From contig OZ257246.1 in the NCBI GenBank assembly GCA_965279595.1, positions 682,001 through 746,000 of the forward strand: a DNA stretch of 64,000 nt, written 5' to 3'. The position numbers were made by a program, and so were the translations under genes. This DNA is from CAIKLP01 sp965279595. Lineage in GTDB: Bacteria > Bacteroidota > Bacteroidia > Sphingobacteriales > Sphingobacteriaceae. The notes under the pieces are model-generated. The model was not told where the DNA came from. It searched no databases and was given only the letters and a program-made list of their open reading frames with translations. Positions 18,138 to 27,133 of this stretch are shown in pieces; the stretch's first letter is position 1; each line of letters opens with the position of its first letter.

Positions 18138-19538
18138 TTACAAAGTTTTCAATTCAGCAACTAATTCTGTTAATGCTTTTTTTGCATCCCCAAAAAACAT
18201 GCTGGTTTTTGGATTATAAAACAACAAGTTTTCAATACCTGCATATCCAGCACTCATTGATCTTTTGTTTACTATGATATGTTTTGCTTTATCAACTTCT
18301 AAAATTGGCATACCATAAATAGGAGAACTTGGATCTGATTTTGCAGCAGGATTTACAACATCATTTGCACCAACTACAAGCACTACATCAGTTTGTTCAA
18401 ATTCTGAATTAATTTCTTCCATCTCAACCATTTTATTGTAATCCACATTTGATTCAGCTAATAAAACATTCATATGTCCCGGCATACGACCAGCAACAGG
18501 ATGAATAGCATACTTCACTTCCACTCCACGTTCTTCCAATAAAAGTTCTAATTCATGAATGATATGCTGTGCTTGAGCAACAGCTAATCCATAGCCCGGA
18601 ACAATAACAACACGTTTTGAATAATTCATTAATACAGCAACATCAGTAACTGAAATATCTTTAATTGAACCATTCACATCAGCCGCATCACCAGCAGCCG
18701 CAGTACTTCCAAATGAACCAAAAATCACACTAAACAATGAGCGGTTCATTGCTTTACACATAACAATAGTTAATAATGTACCAGCTGAACCAACTAAAAT
18801 TCCGCCGGTTAGCATTACTTTATTATCATATAAGAAACCACCAAATGCTGCAGCTAAACCAGTAAATGAGTTTAACAAAGAAATAACAACTGGCATATCA
18901 GCACCCCCAATTGGAATCACGAAAAGGATACCATAAAATAATGCTGCTGCAAATAATAAGTATAATAAAATTGAACTATCCGTTCCGCTTAATATTACAT
19001 AGGCTGCAAAAGCAAATAGAGCAATCATTACAATGGTATTAATGATATTGTATTTTGGCAAACGAATAGGTTTTGCCATAGCGCCATTTAATTTCAAATA
19101 TGCTATGATACTTCCTGAAAAGGAAACACTACCAATGATCATACCCGCAACTACTGTTAACATTGTTGAAGTATGGCCAACACTATGATGAAATTCCATC
19201 AAACCAATTAAAGCAGCACAAGCACCACCCATTCCATTGAACATAGAAACAAGTTCAGGCATTTTGGTCATCTGCACTTTTTTTGCAGTCATCCAACCAA
19301 TAATAGTTCCTATTGCAATTCCAGCAAATATTAAAGTTAGTTTAATGGGGTCATGAGTGGTTAATCCTTCAGTTGGATTTTTATACAAAAAAATTGTTGC
19401 TGCAATTGCAATAGTCATACCCGCAGCTGCAATTAAATTTCCTTGTCTTGCTTTCTTTGGATTACTCATCATTTTCAATCCAATGATGAAAGTAACAGAG
19501 GCAATCAGGTATGAAATTTCTAATAAATATTGTGTCAT
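18138..19538 (-). CDS. pntB: NAD(P) transhydrogenase subunit beta
   Basis: The 466-residue protein has an N-terminal half of about nine membrane helices (domain dII), then the soluble NADP(H)-binding domain dIII from about residue 290. The dIII signatures are VVIVPGYGLAVAQAQHI, YAIHPVAGRMPGHMNVLLAE, VLVVGANDVVNPAAKSDP and the late YAGIENLLFY. The complex couples hydride transfer between NADH and NADP+ to proton movement, supplying NADPH. It is the last gene of pntAA-pntAB-pntB and is followed by a terminator. Confidence 0.97.
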   Translation of the reverse strand: MTQYLLEISYLIASVTFIIGLKMMSNPKKARQGNLIAAAGMTIAIAATIFLYKNPTEGLTTHDPIKLTLIFAGIAIGTIIGWMTAKKVQMTKMPELVSMFNGMGGACAALIGLMEFHHSVGHTSTMLTVVAGMIIGSVSFSGSIIAYLKLNGAMAKPIRLPKYNIINTIVMIALFAFAAYVILSGTDSSILLYLLFAAALFYGILFVIPIGGADMPVVISLLNSFTGLAAAFGGFLYDNKVMLTGGILVGSAGTLLTIVMCKAMNRSLFSVIFGSFGSTAAAGDAADVNGSIKDISVTDVAVLMNYSKRVVIVPGYGLAVAQAQHIIHELELLLEERGVEVKYAIHPVAGRMPGHMNVLLAESNVDYNKMVEMEEINSEFEQTDVVLVVGANDVVNPAAKSDPSSPIYGMPILEVDKAKHIIVNKRSMSAGYAGIENLLFYNPKTSMFFGDAKKALTELVAELKTL

Positions 19539-19557
19539 CTTAGCTAGGTTCTAGGTA

Positions 19558-19863
19558 TTATTTCTTTTTAAACATTTCAAGCATTCGGTCAGTTACAACA
19601 AAACCACCCACAACATTTAGTGTACCTAAGATTACAGCAATAGTTCCTAAAATTAAAGAAACATAATTACTAGAATCGGTATCTAACATTACGATGATTG
19701 CACCAACAACTACAACACCATGAATTGCATTTGCGCCAGACATCAATGGAGTGTGCAGAACTGAAGGAACATTTCCAATCACCTCTACTCCAACAAAAAT
19801 TGCTAAAATTACAAAGTAAAACATCTCCCGATGTGTACTGATTAATGATAATATTTGATCCAT
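19558..19863 (-). CDS. pntAB: NAD(P) transhydrogenase subunit alpha-2 (membrane part)
   Basis: This 101-residue protein has three to four membrane helices and matches the C-terminal membrane segment of the alpha subunit, here split off as a separate chain as in Rhodospirillum. Recognisable are GVEVIGNVPSVLHTPLMSG and NAIHGVVVVGAI, conserved in domain dII. It lies 11 bases after pntAA and 19 before pntB, so the three are one operon. Confidence 0.95.
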   Translation of the reverse strand: MDQILSLISTHREMFYFVILAIFVGVEVIGNVPSVLHTPLMSGANAIHGVVVVGAIIVMLDTDSSNYVSLILGTIAVILGTLNVVGGFVVTDRMLEMFKKK

Positions 19864-19874
19864 ATAATTATTTA

Positions 19875-21002
19875 TTATTGAATAGAAGGATGAACAGCAG
19901 AACCATTATGAACAATTAATGACCCTTTTGTAATATCTTCTTCCATTTCCCATTTAAAATTATCCTTATCTGATAAATGCACTAAAAGTGTTTGAATATT
20001 TTTTGCATAAAGCTCACTTGCATTCATTGGCAATAAACTTGGAATATTACTTTCGCCAATTATTGTAACACCGTTTTTTACAACTGTTTTATTTAGTTCG
20101 CTACCAATAACATTTCCACCTTGTTCAACAGCCATATCTAAAATCACTGAACCAAATTTCATACTTGCAACCATTTCTTCAGTTACTAATAATGGAGCTT
20201 TTTTACCAGGTATTAATGCGGTAGTAATTACGATATCTGCTTCTTTAATATGTTTCGACACTAACTCTTGTTGCATTTTAAGAAACTCATCAGAAACACC
20301 TTTAACATATCCACCTTCCATTTTAATACTATCATCTCCTTTAACTTCAATAAACTTCCCACCTAATGATTCTACTTGTTCTTTAGTTTCAGGTCTGATA
20401 TCACTTACTTCAACAACAGCTCCTAAACGTTTTGCAGTTGCAATTGCTTGCAAGCCTGCAACTCCAGCTCCAAAAATTACCACTTTAGCTGGTCTGATTG
20501 TACCTGCAGCAGTAGTCATCATTGGCAAAATTTTACCAATCTCATTGGCAGCCATCAAAACTGATTTATATCCTGCTAAATTTGCTTGTGAACTTAGTGC
20601 ATCCATTTTTTGTGCTCTAGAAATTCTAGGTACAGCATCCATTGAAAATGCAGAGATACCTGCCTGCTTGCAAGCTTCAACTAGGTCTTTATTTACAGCA
20701 GCAAACATAAATGAAATCAAGACTGCTCCTTTTTTCATCAATGAAACTTCTGTAGAACTTGGTGCATTCACTTTTAGAATTACATCAGCATCAGCATAGA
20801 TTGCTTTACCATCTGATGTAATTTTTGCTCCTGCTTCTTCATATGCAGAATCATTAAAATATGAATTTAGACCAGCACCGCTTTCCACACAAAGTTCATA
20901 CCCCGCGCTAGTTAATTGTTTTACCACTGAGGGTGTTAAAGACACACGATTTTCGCGTTCTTTTGTTTCTTTAGGTACACAGATTTTCAAAACTTTCGAC
21001 AT
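19875..21002 (-). CDS. pntAA: NAD(P) transhydrogenase subunit alpha-1 (NAD-binding)
   Basis: This 375-residue soluble domain dI resembles alanine dehydrogenase. It starts ICVPKETKERENRVSLTP and carries RISRAQKMDALSSQANLAGYKSV and a Rossmann motif VVIFGAGVAGLQAIATAKRLGA followed by VEVSDIRP. It binds NAD(H) for hydride transfer to NADP in the partner PntB. The chain ends after the dI domain, consistent with the split alpha subunit. prfB lies 59 bases upstream on the same strand; I see no clear -7 box in that gap. Confidence 0.96.
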   Translation of the reverse strand: MSKVLKICVPKETKERENRVSLTPSVVKQLTSAGYELCVESGAGLNSYFNDSAYEEAGAKITSDGKAIYADADVILKVNAPSSTEVSLMKKGAVLISFMFAAVNKDLVEACKQAGISAFSMDAVPRISRAQKMDALSSQANLAGYKSVLMAANEIGKILPMMTTAAGTIRPAKVVIFGAGVAGLQAIATAKRLGAVVEVSDIRPETKEQVESLGGKFIEVKGDDSIKMEGGYVKGVSDEFLKMQQELVSKHIKEADIVITTALIPGKKAPLLVTEEMVASMKFGSVILDMAVEQGGNVIGSELNKTVVKNGVTIIGESNIPSLLPMNASELYAKNIQTLLVHLSDKDNFKWEMEEDITKGSLIVHNGSAVHPSIQ

Positions 21003-21061
21003 TAAATTAGAGTGTATAAATATAGTAGTATGATTCTAATTTCAATAATTAGTTGTTCAAT

Positions 21062-22139
21062 TTAGAATTCCATTAAATAGGCTTTGATGAATGGGTTCAA
21101 CTCACCGTCTAAAACCCCTTGTGCATTGGATGTTTCTAAATTAGTCCTTAAATCTTTTACCAATTTGTAAGGATGTAAAACGTAATTCCTGATTTGTGAA
21201 CCCCATTCAATTTTCTTTTTGGTACTTTCAACAGCCTGTTTTGCATCATTTTTCTTTCTCAATTCCAATTCATAAAGTTGCGATTTCAACATTTTCAATG
21301 CCTTCTCTTTATTTTGGTTTTGAGATCTTTCTTGTTGACATTCAATGATAATGCCTGATGGAGCATGCTTCAAGCGAACAGCTGTTTCAACTTTGTTTAC
21401 ATTCTGTCCTCCTTTACCACCTGCTCTAAAAGTATCCCATGAAACATCTGCCAAATTTATTTCAATTTGAATAGAATCATCCACTAAAGGATAAACATAT
21501 ACAGAAGCAAAAGAGGTATGGCGACGGGCATTAGAATCAAAAGGCGAAATACGGACCAATCGATGAACCCCATTTTCCCCTTTTAAATAACCATAGGTAA
21601 ACTCTCCTTCAAATTCAAGTGTACATGATTTTATTCCTGCTCCTTCACCAGCTTGGTAATCTATTTCACGAACGATATATCCGTTTTTTTCTCCCCACAT
21701 GATATACATTCTCATTAACATGGCAGCCCAATCACAACTTTCGGTTCCACCAGCGCCAGCATTTATAGTAAGCACTGCATTCAGTTGATCTTCCTCACCA
21801 CTAAGCATATTTTTAAATTCCAATTCATCTAAAGCTTTTAGGGCAACGTTCATTTGAATGAGCATTTCTGGTTCAGTAACTAAACCCTCTTTATAGAAAT
21901 CATAAAGTACTATAGTGTCTTCAACTATGGAATTCACCTTAGCAAAGGCTTCTGTCCATACTTTTTTGGCTTTTATCTGATGAAGAATTTTTTCTGCTTC
22001 TTTTTGGTCATCCCAAAAATCTGGAGATAAGGTTTGCTCCGTTTCTGCAGCTATTTCAACTAATTTGTGGTCAATGTCAAAGATGCCTCCTCAGAGATGT
22101 TATTCTATCTCTTAAATCCTTTATTTGTTCAGTAGTCAT
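21062..22139 (-). CDS. prfB: Peptide chain release factor 2, made by a programmed +1 frameshift
   Basis: RF2 recognises UGA and UAA and releases the finished peptide. The main frame shows the SPF anticodon-mimic tripeptide (VRISPFDSNARR) and the catalytic GGQ (AGGKGGQNVNKVET). The gene starts upstream in another frame: ATG at 22139 encodes MTTEQIKDLRDRITSLRRHL and then meets an in-frame TGA at 22079-22077. A +1 slip on CTT-T continues as DIDHKLVEIAAETEQ into the main frame without a stop. The product is about 358 residues, the normal RF2 length. The in-frame TGA is the factor's own substrate, so RF2 levels self-regulate. A -7 box lies 4 nt before the ATG. Confidence 0.96.
22076..22091 (-). 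promoter_or_regulatory. prfB: prfB +1 frameshift site with internal SD-like sequence
   Basis: Reading down the minus strand the bases are AGGAGG (22091-22086), CAT, CTT, TGA, C. This has the same order and spacing as the classical RF2 recoding site: an SD-like hexamer 3 nt before the slippery CUU, then the UGA stop followed by C. The zero frame ends at TGA 22079-22077; the +1 frame resumes at GAC 22078. Confidence 0.95.
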
Positions 22140-22143
22140 GGGG

Positions 22144-22151
22144 CAAAAATA
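22144..22151 (-). promoter_or_regulatory. -7 promoter box for prfB
   Basis: On the minus strand the bases are TATTTTTG, then CCCC, then the prfB ATG. The gap of 4 nt suggests a leaderless or nearly leaderless mRNA. I do not see a -33 element. Confidence 0.5.
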
Positions 22152-22313
22152 GAAAAAATGTTAATGTGTTAATTAGATAATTTGAGAATTAGCTAATTAT
22201 TAACTTGGGAACTTAGAAGCGAATACAAAACCTTTGTTTTAACCAAAATCATTTTTCAAAATTAAATCGGATTGATAAATCTGTAAACTTAACTACCTTG
22301 TTTCAATTGAAAA

Positions 22314-22673
22314 TTACCAAAAAAAAGCGTCTTCAAAATGCTTTAATTCTTGCAATTGCCCATTGGTATGCACAATAGAAATGATATCAAATCTCACTTC
22401 ACCAACATGGGTTGATTTTTCTAAATAAGCTCTGGCAGCTTTTTTCAAGTTTCTTCTTTTTTCTTTATTCACAAAAACCTCGGGGTTGCCATAGAGATTA
22501 CTTTTCCTCGATTTCACTTCCACAAAAATTATTTGTTTATCAAACTCTGCTATTAAATCTATTTCTGCATTACTGTATTTATAACGCTCTTTCAAGATTT
22601 GATATCCCTTCCCTACTAAATAATCCTTCGCTAAGTTTTCTCCTAGCACCCCAAAGTCATTGTGCTCTGCCAT
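22314..22673 (-). CDS. YraN family protein (UPF0102), nuclease-fold
   Basis: This 119-residue protein has the YraN core: GENLAKDYLVGKGYQILKERYKYSNAEIDLIA and IIFVEVKSRKS, which form the PD-(D/E)xK nuclease-like Asp...Glu-x-Lys pattern. Then come NKEKRRNLKKAARAYLEK and VRFDIISI. The family has the restriction-endonuclease-like fold; its cellular role is not established. It diverges from lipB with about 56 bases between the starts. The 174 bases between it and prfB hold only the prfB promoter box and AT-rich sequence. Confidence 0.92.
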   Translation of the reverse strand: MAEHNDFGVLGENLAKDYLVGKGYQILKERYKYSNAEIDLIAEFDKQIIFVEVKSRKSNLYGNPEVFVNKEKRRNLKKAARAYLEKSTHVGEVRFDIISIVHTNGQLQELKHFEDAFFW

Positions 22674-22699
22674 ATACTAATTTGATGGACTAAAGTTCG

Positions 22700-22707
22700 T
22701 AGCTTTG
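22700..22707 (+). promoter_or_regulatory. -7 promoter box for lipB
   Basis: TAGCTTTG matches TAnnTTTG and lies 22 nt before the lipB ATG (22730). A TTTG is present at 22681-22684 but only 15 nt away, shorter than the usual -33 spacing. Confidence 0.5.
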
Positions 22708-22729
22708 CTTATCAAACACAATTGCAATT

Positions 22730-23464
22730 ATGCAGGATTTTAATTCATCCTTTTTAAATACAACTTTAGTACCTGTGCGGTTTTTAGACTGGGGTGAAAT
22801 TGACTACAAAAAAGCTTGGGATCAACAAGAAGAAATTTTTGCAGAAACCTTAAAAGTAAAAGCTGCAAACAGAACTAACAATACAAATATTCCAACTGAA
22901 AATTTTTTAATATTTTGTGAACATCCTCATGTTTATACTTTAGGTAAGAGTGGAAAATTAGAAAACCTACTATTGGATGAGAAAGGTCTCGATGAGAAAA
23001 ATGCAACCTTCTATAAAATAAATAGAGGTGGTGATATTACTTACCACGGACCAGGTCAGATTGTAGGTTACCCCATAATAGATTTAGATTATTTTTTTAC
23101 TGATATACATAAATATTTAAGGTATTTAGAAGAAGCCATAATTCTTACATTAGCTGAATATTCAATAGTCGCAGGTAGAGTTGAAGGTTTAACCGGTGTA
23201 TGGATTGATTTTGATAATCCAAAAATTGCAAGGAAAATTTGCGCCATGGGAGTTCGCTGTAGTAGATGGGTTACCATGCATGGTTTCGCATTTAATGTAA
23301 ACAGCAATATGGATTATTTTAAAAATATTATTCCATGTGGAATTGATGACAAAGAGGTAACCTCAATGGAATTTGAATTAGGCAGAACATTAGATATAAT
23401 AGAAGTAAAAAACAAATTAAAAAAACATATATCAGAAATATTTCAAATGAACTTAATTGATTAA
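22730..23464 (+). CDS. lipB: Octanoyltransferase LipB
   Basis: This 244-residue protein carries NRGGDITYHGPGQIVGYPI, ARKICAMGVRCSRWVTMHGF with the catalytic Lys169, and NIIPCGIDDKEV with the catalytic Cys203. It moves octanoate from acyl carrier protein to lipoyl domains, the first step of lipoate synthesis. The N-terminus is about 20 residues longer than in E. coli. lipA is not next to it. The serine hydrolase gene begins 3 bases after the stop, so the two are likely cotranscribed although no functional link is evident. Confidence 0.96.
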   Translation: MQDFNSSFLNTTLVPVRFLDWGEIDYKKAWDQQEEIFAETLKVKAANRTNNTNIPTENFLIFCEHPHVYTLGKSGKLENLLLDEKGLDEKNATFYKINRGGDITYHGPGQIVGYPIIDLDYFFTDIHKYLRYLEEAIILTLAEYSIVAGRVEGLTGVWIDFDNPKIARKICAMGVRCSRWVTMHGFAFNVNSNMDYFKNIIPCGIDDKEVTSMEFELGRTLDIIEVKNKLKKHISEIFQMNLID

Positions 23465-23466
23465 TC

Positions 23467-24600
23467 ATGAAAAAAACACTAATTATTATTGTTTCAATTT
23501 TACTTTTAGCCAATATTGCCATTTGGATTTCTGGTACTACTTATATTTACAAGGCTATTGTTTATCAGCAACCAAATATTGATGACTTAAATATTTTTGA
23601 CTTCAGAGAAGTTAAAAACAATGGGGCAAAAGAGCCTTGGAAAATATCAACAAACAATAATCGTATACCTCTATCTGATAGTTTGAGGAATAAATTAATT
23701 GAAACGGAAACAGTTGCTTTTTTAGTTATAAAAAACGACTCAATCTGTTATGAGGAATATTGGGATGGCTATTCAGATTCGTCCTATTCAAATTCTTTTT
23801 CAATGGCAAAAAGCATTGTGAGCATTTTAGTCGGGATTGCAATTGATGAAGGAAAAATAAAAAGTGTTTATGATCCAATTGGCGCTTATGTTCCAGAATT
23901 TAGCCAAGGAGAACTAGCTAAAGTAACAGTAAAAGATTTATTGATGATGGCATCTGGTTTAAATTTTCACGAATCTTATTCAACACCAATTAATCAAACA
24001 ACGGATGCTTATTATGGGAAAAATCTGCAAAAGTTAATGTTTTCATTGAAACCAGAAAAGCAACCTGGCATTGAGTTTAACTATAAAAGTGGAGATACTC
24101 AAATATTGGAACTGGTGTTAAAAGCAGCTACTGGTAAAACTATTTCAGAATATGCCAGTGAAAAACTTTGGAGTAAAATTGGCGCTGAACATAGTGCTAA
24201 GTGGAGTGTTGATAAAGCCGATGGGGATGAGAAAGCATTTTGCTGTTTTTATTCAAATGCTAGAGATTTTGCCAGAATTGGGAAATTGTATATGAATAAT
24301 GGACGATGGAATAACCAGCAGGTGGTTTCGACTAATTGGGTAAAAACCTCAACTCAATCTAATAAATTAAAAGATGAGCATGCTAATGTAACAGATTACT
24401 ATGGGTATCAATGGTGGGTTTATCAAGATCCTAAACTTCCTGCATTCTATTGTAGAGGCATTTTAGGTCAATATATCATTGTAATTCCATCTAAAAATTT
24501 ACTTATTATAAGGTTAGGTAAGAAAAGAGGAGAGAAAAAAATAAACAATCATCCAACTGATGTAGTGAACTATATACAAGAAATTGGTGAGAAATATTAA
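23467..24600 (+). CDS. Serine hydrolase of the class C beta-lactamase/PBP-like family
   Basis: The 377-residue protein has an N-terminal anchor or signal segment (residues 4-22) and an extracytoplasmic beta-lactamase-fold domain. The nucleophile motif is S112-MAK115 (FSMAKSIVSILVGIAID), the second motif Y206-KS (FNYKSGDTQIL), and the region GILGQYIIVIP takes the place of the KTG strand. Family members include esterases, D-aminopeptidases and beta-lactamases, so the substrate cannot be named. It lies 3 bases after lipB. The gene ends 3 bases before a candidate sigma-54 promoter for the next gene. Confidence 0.88.
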   Translation: MKKTLIIIVSILLLANIAIWISGTTYIYKAIVYQQPNIDDLNIFDFREVKNNGAKEPWKISTNNNRIPLSDSLRNKLIETETVAFLVIKNDSICYEEYWDGYSDSSYSNSFSMAKSIVSILVGIAIDEGKIKSVYDPIGAYVPEFSQGELAKVTVKDLLMMASGLNFHESYSTPINQTTDAYYGKNLQKLMFSLKPEKQPGIEFNYKSGDTQILELVLKAATGKTISEYASEKLWSKIGAEHSAKWSVDKADGDEKAFCCFYSNARDFARIGKLYMNNGRWNNQQVVSTNWVKTSTQSNKLKDEHANVTDYYGYQWWVYQDPKLPAFYCRGILGQYIIVIPSKNLLIIRLGKKRGEKKINNHPTDVVNYIQEIGEKY

Positions 24601-24603
24601 AAC

Positions 24604-24619
24604 TGGCACTTTACTTGCT
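24604..24619 (+). promoter_or_regulatory. Candidate sigma-54 (-24/-12) promoter
   Basis: TGGCACTTTACTTGCT fits the sigma-54 consensus TGGCACG-N4-TTGCW with one difference, and has the required GG-N10-GC spacing (GG at 24605-24606, GC at 24617-24618). It lies just after the serine hydrolase stop and would start RNA near 24630, about 80 nt before the lipoprotein gene. A sigma-54 activator is encoded at 29662-30942. Confidence 0.5.
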
Positions 24620-24668
24620 ATCAATAACTTAACAATTTGTTTTAATGCACTTATGTGAAAGAATTTCA

Positions 24669-24676
24669 TAGATTTG
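24669..24676 (+). promoter_or_regulatory. -7 promoter box for the lipoprotein gene
   Basis: TAGATTTG matches TAnnTTTG and lies 36 nt before the ATG at 24713. A TTTG occurs at 24636-24639, 29 nt away, too far for a standard -33. The gene may thus have both a housekeeping and a sigma-54 promoter. Confidence 0.4.
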
Positions 24677-24712
24677 CAACCTTATTGACTAACTAATTAT
24701 AAAAATTGAATT

Positions 24713-25273
24713 ATGAAAAAGCCATTATTATCAACGATTATTGCAGTAGCATTTGTTTCAAGTGCAGCATTTTTCGCATCATGTGATGAAGAAACAGGTA
24801 TTACTTTAGATATTCCTCAATCAAAAGAAGAGATATTTGAATTTGATCAATTAGGAGCTACTAGTTTTGACACTACTAATGTAGTACCTATGAATTTAGA
24901 TAGTATTTTACTAGCTAATAGTGCAGATAGATCAAACATTGAATCAATTACTTTAACTGAAGTGAAATTAACAAAAGTTGATTCAGCTGGGAATGAATTA
25001 ACAACTAGTAACTTTAATTCGTTAACAAGTGTAAATTCACAAATTGCAGAGAATACAACTGGTGCATTATTTACAACTATTGCAACATTAAATCCAGTTC
25101 CTCAAAATGTAAGCAACATAAATTTAGGTTTAGCTGCTAATGGTTTTGATTTAACTAGTTATGTAACTTTACCAGCATTTAAAGTAAGATTACAAGGAGC
25201 TTTATCTACTCCAGTTACAACTAAATTCTTTATTAAAGTTAAAGTTGGATTTTTGGTTAAAGCGAAAATCTAA
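24713..25273 (+). CDS. Lipoprotein of unknown function
   Basis: The 186-residue product has a lipoprotein signal ending FFASC, with the lipidated Cys at residue 24 followed by DEE. Acidic residues at this place are a known surface-export signal in Bacteroidota, so the protein may face outward. The mature part is Thr/Ser/Asn-rich and beta-predicted (SITLTEVKLTKVDSAGNEL, LTSYVTLPAFKVRLQGALS), ending in KVGFLVKAKI. I do not recognise a family. It is a single-gene unit with its own promoter region and a strong terminator. Confidence 0.8.
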   Translation: MKKPLLSTIIAVAFVSSAAFFASCDEETGITLDIPQSKEEIFEFDQLGATSFDTTNVVPMNLDSILLANSADRSNIESITLTEVKLTKVDSAGNELTTSNFNSLTSVNSQIAENTTGALFTTIATLNPVPQNVSNINLGLAANGFDLTSYVTLPAFKVRLQGALSTPVTTKFFIKVKVGFLVKAKI

Positions 25274-25290
25274 TTATTAAAATATTAATA

Positions 25291-25325
25291 AAAAAGTCCT
25301 CTCAAATTTGAGAGGACTTTTTTTA
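25291..25325 (+). terminator. Terminator after the lipoprotein gene
   Basis: A near-perfect self-complementary stretch, AAGTCCTCTCAAA with TTTGAGAGGACTT, is flanked by A and T runs and ends in seven T residues. It should work strongly on the plus strand and perhaps on both. Confidence 0.9.
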
Positions 25326-25411
25326 TGATTAAAAATTTGCTCTTAATTGAATTATTAAAATTAAGTTTGTTTATTACTTCTATTTAAATAGTCAAATATC
25401 CATAAAAACAG

Positions 25412-25445
25412 AAAGGTCACGAATTAAATCCGTGACCTTTTTAAA
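25412..25445 (-). terminator. Terminator after groEL
   Basis: AAAGGTCACG (25412-25421) pairs perfectly with CGTGACCTTT (25431-25440) around a 9-nt loop. It lies 17 bases past the groEL stop on the minus strand. T runs on both sides allow two-way termination. Confidence 0.8.
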
Positions 25446-25461
25446 TTTATTGAATTCAGAA

Positions 25462-27102
25462 TTACATCATTCCTCCCATGCCGCCCATACCTGGAGCGCC
25501 CATGCCTGCACCACCTTTGTCATCTTCTGGATCATCAGCTAATACACACTCAGTTGTTAACAACATGGCTGCGATCGAAGCTGCATTTTCTAATGCTATA
25601 CGAGAAACTTTAGTTGGATCAATTACTCCAGCACCAATCATATTTTCATATTTATCAGTACGTGCGTTATAACCAAAATCTAATTTTCCTTCTTTTACTT
25701 TTTGTACTACTATTGAACCTTCAATGCCAGCGTTTTCACAGATTTGACGTAATGGTTCTTCAATAGCACGTTTGATAATTTGAATACCAGTAGTTTCATC
25801 TTCGTTAGAACCTTTTAAATTTTCTAACGCTTCAATAGCACGAATAAATGCTACACCACCACCAGCAACTATACCTTCTTCAACTGCAGCACGCGTTGCA
25901 TGCAATGCATCATCTACTCTGTCTTTTTTCTCTTTCATTTCAACTTCAGTAGCAGCACCAACATAAAGAACTGCAACTCCACCAGCTAACTTAGCTAAAC
26001 GTTCTTGTAATTTTTCTTTATCGTAATCTGATGTTGATGAATCAATTTGAGCTTTGATTTGACTAATACGACCAGTAATGTCTTCTTTTTGACCACCACC
26101 ATTAATTATTGTTGTATTGTCTTTATCAATTAATACTCTTTCTGCTTGACCTAAATAAGATAATTCTGCGTTCTCTAATTTATATCCTCTCTCTTCTGAA
26201 ATAACTGTTCCGCCAGTTAAAATTGCAATATCTTCTAACATTGCTTTTCTACGATCACCAAAACCTGGAGCTTTAACAGCAACCACTTTCAATGAACCGC
26301 GAATTTTATTGACTACTAAAGTTGCTAATGCTTCTCCATCCAAATCTTCCGCAACAATTAATAAAGGGCGACCTGTTTGAACTTGCTTTTCAAGAATTGG
26401 TAACAATTCTTTCATTGAAGAAATTTTCTTATCGTAAATTAAAATAAATGGATTGTCTAATTCAGCTTCCATTTTATCAGTATTAGTTACAAAGTATGGA
26501 GATAAATAACCTCTATCGAATTGCATACCTTCAACCGTTTTAACTTCCGTTTCAGTACCTTTTGCTTCTTCAACAGTGATCACACCATCTTTACCCACTT
26601 TAGCCATTGCATCTGCAATCAACTTACCAATTACTTCATCATTGTTAGCTGAAATTGTAGCTACTTGATTGATTTTTTTATTATCATCACCCACTGGAGA
26701 TGATTGCTTTTGTAGGTTTTTAACAACCTCAGAAACTGCTTTATCTATTCCACGTTTTAAATCCATTGGGTTTGCTCCTGCAGCAACGTTTTTTATTCCT
26801 GCTGTAACAATTGCTTGTGCCAAAACAGTTGCTGTAGTTGTACCATCACCTGCTTGATCTGCAGTTTTAGAAGCAACTTCTTTTACCAATTGTGCACCCA
26901 TATTTTCCAATGGATCTTTTAATTCAACTTCTTTTGCAACAGTAACACCATCTTTAGTAATTGAAGGCGCTCCAAATTTTCTGTCAATAATTACATTTCT
27001 ACCTTTTGGGCCTAATGTAACTTTAACAGCGTTTGCCAAAATATCTACTCCTCTTTTCAAAGCATCACGTGCTTCAACGTTATATTTTACTTGTTTAGCC
27101 AT
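25462..27102 (-). CDS. groEL: 60-kDa chaperonin GroEL
   Basis: This 546-residue protein matches the family end to end. It starts AKQVKYNVEARDALKRGVD, has the ATP site VTLGPKGRNVIID and QAGDGTTTATVLA, then EEGIVAGGGVAFIRA and the Gly-Met-rich tail (GGMGGMM). It folds proteins in the cytoplasm inside a double ring capped by GroES. groES lies 31 bases upstream. Confidence 0.99.
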   Translation of the reverse strand: MAKQVKYNVEARDALKRGVDILANAVKVTLGPKGRNVIIDRKFGAPSITKDGVTVAKEVELKDPLENMGAQLVKEVASKTADQAGDGTTTATVLAQAIVTAGIKNVAAGANPMDLKRGIDKAVSEVVKNLQKQSSPVGDDNKKINQVATISANNDEVIGKLIADAMAKVGKDGVITVEEAKGTETEVKTVEGMQFDRGYLSPYFVTNTDKMEAELDNPFILIYDKKISSMKELLPILEKQVQTGRPLLIVAEDLDGEALATLVVNKIRGSLKVVAVKAPGFGDRRKAMLEDIAILTGGTVISEERGYKLENAELSYLGQAERVLIDKDNTTIINGGGQKEDITGRISQIKAQIDSSTSDYDKEKLQERLAKLAGGVAVLYVGAATEVEMKEKKDRVDDALHATRAAVEEGIVAGGGVAFIRAIEALENLKGSNEDETTGIQIIKRAIEEPLRQICENAGIEGSIVVQKVKEGKLDFGYNARTDKYENMIGAGVIDPTKVSRIALENAASIAAMLLTTECVLADDPEDDKGGAGMGAPGMGGMGGMM

Positions 27103-27133
27103 TTTTCTTTTTATCTAAATTAAATTTGATTAA

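Noticed and set aside
21062..21937. prfB as an N-terminally truncated pseudogene
   Set aside because: The missing N-terminus is encoded upstream in another frame and joined by a standard +1 recoding site.
23270..23345. LipB apparently lacking its catalytic Cys in the SRWVTMHG segment
   Set aside because: That was a misplacement on my part; the catalytic Cys of the family is in the PCG motif, present here as IIPCGIDD (Cys203), with Lys169 also present.
25478..26857. Plus-strand reading frames inside groEL
   Set aside because: Shadow frames of a highly conserved gene with no family resemblance.
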